Positions 6,781 to 6,783 of a stretch of DNA of 6,783 bases are shown here, one piece after another. Both the position numbers and the translations under genes were made by a program. How positions within the stretch are numbered: position 1 is the stretch's first letter; each line of letters starts with the position of its first letter. The stretch covers positions 1 through 6,783 of the forward strand of contig JAOZLU010000394.1 of the NCBI GenBank assembly GCA_029934695.1, given 5' to 3'. Source of the stretch: Desulfobacterales bacterium. Lineage in GTDB: Bacteria > Desulfobacterota > Desulfobacteria > Desulfobacterales > 4be13. The notes under the pieces are model-generated. The model searched no databases. It was not told the DNA's origin and saw nothing but the letters and a program-made list of their open reading frames with translations.

Positions 6781-6783
6781 GGC

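Noticed and set aside
1..6783. CRISPR array, tRNA or insertion sequence
   Set aside because: I see no regularly spaced direct repeats, no cloverleaf, no transposase motif and no matched terminal inverted repeats with target duplication.

Overview
The window carries a four-gene, all-forward cluster typical of an accessory (defence-island type) region of a bacterial genome. By eye the base composition is AT-leaning, with GC around the low-to-mid 40s, and start sites carry Shine-Dalgarno-like AGGAG/AGAGG motifs. A compact GCCCC-GTA-GGGGC hairpin at the right edge loosely recalls dispersed palindromes I associate with large deltaproteobacterial (Desulfobacterota) or cyanobacterial genomes. That placement is a weak guess: no rRNA, tRNA or housekeeping gene is present to fix the taxon.

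Layout. Bases 2-3490 encode a very large SNF2-family (Swi2/Snf2) DNA translocase whose C-terminus is a Mrr-type PD-(D/E)XK nuclease. The frame is open to the left edge, so the gene is 5'-truncated by the window. Bases 3491-3871 are a 381-bp non-coding gap. It holds a plausible intrinsic terminator just after the helicase gene, then an AT-rich stretch with several inverted repeats, a weak promoter candidate and the ribosome binding site of the next gene. Bases 3872-6738 form a tight three-gene operon: an unrecognised 367-residue protein with winged-helix-like segments, a PIN-domain nuclease of about 210 residues with its acidic site intact, and a 373-residue AAA+/Orc1-Cdc6-like ATPase with intact Walker A and B. 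The operon's internal junctions are 2-6 nt, so translational coupling is likely. The last 45 bases are non-coding and end in the GC-rich hairpin.

How the genes may work together (inference). The set combines two different nucleases (DNA-type Mrr and RNA-type PIN), two NTP-driven motors or switches (SNF2 and AAA+) and a probable nucleic-acid-binding adaptor. The composition is what one expects of an anti-phage or anti-plasmid system: a sensor/loader (winged-helix protein plus AAA+ ATPase), a PIN RNase effector, and a translocating DNA nuclease. I do not recognise this exact combination as a named system (it is not BREX, DISARM, Zorya, Druantia, Wadjet or Dnd as I know them). Whether the SNF2-Mrr gene belongs functionally to the downstream operon is unproven, because a terminator probably separates them.
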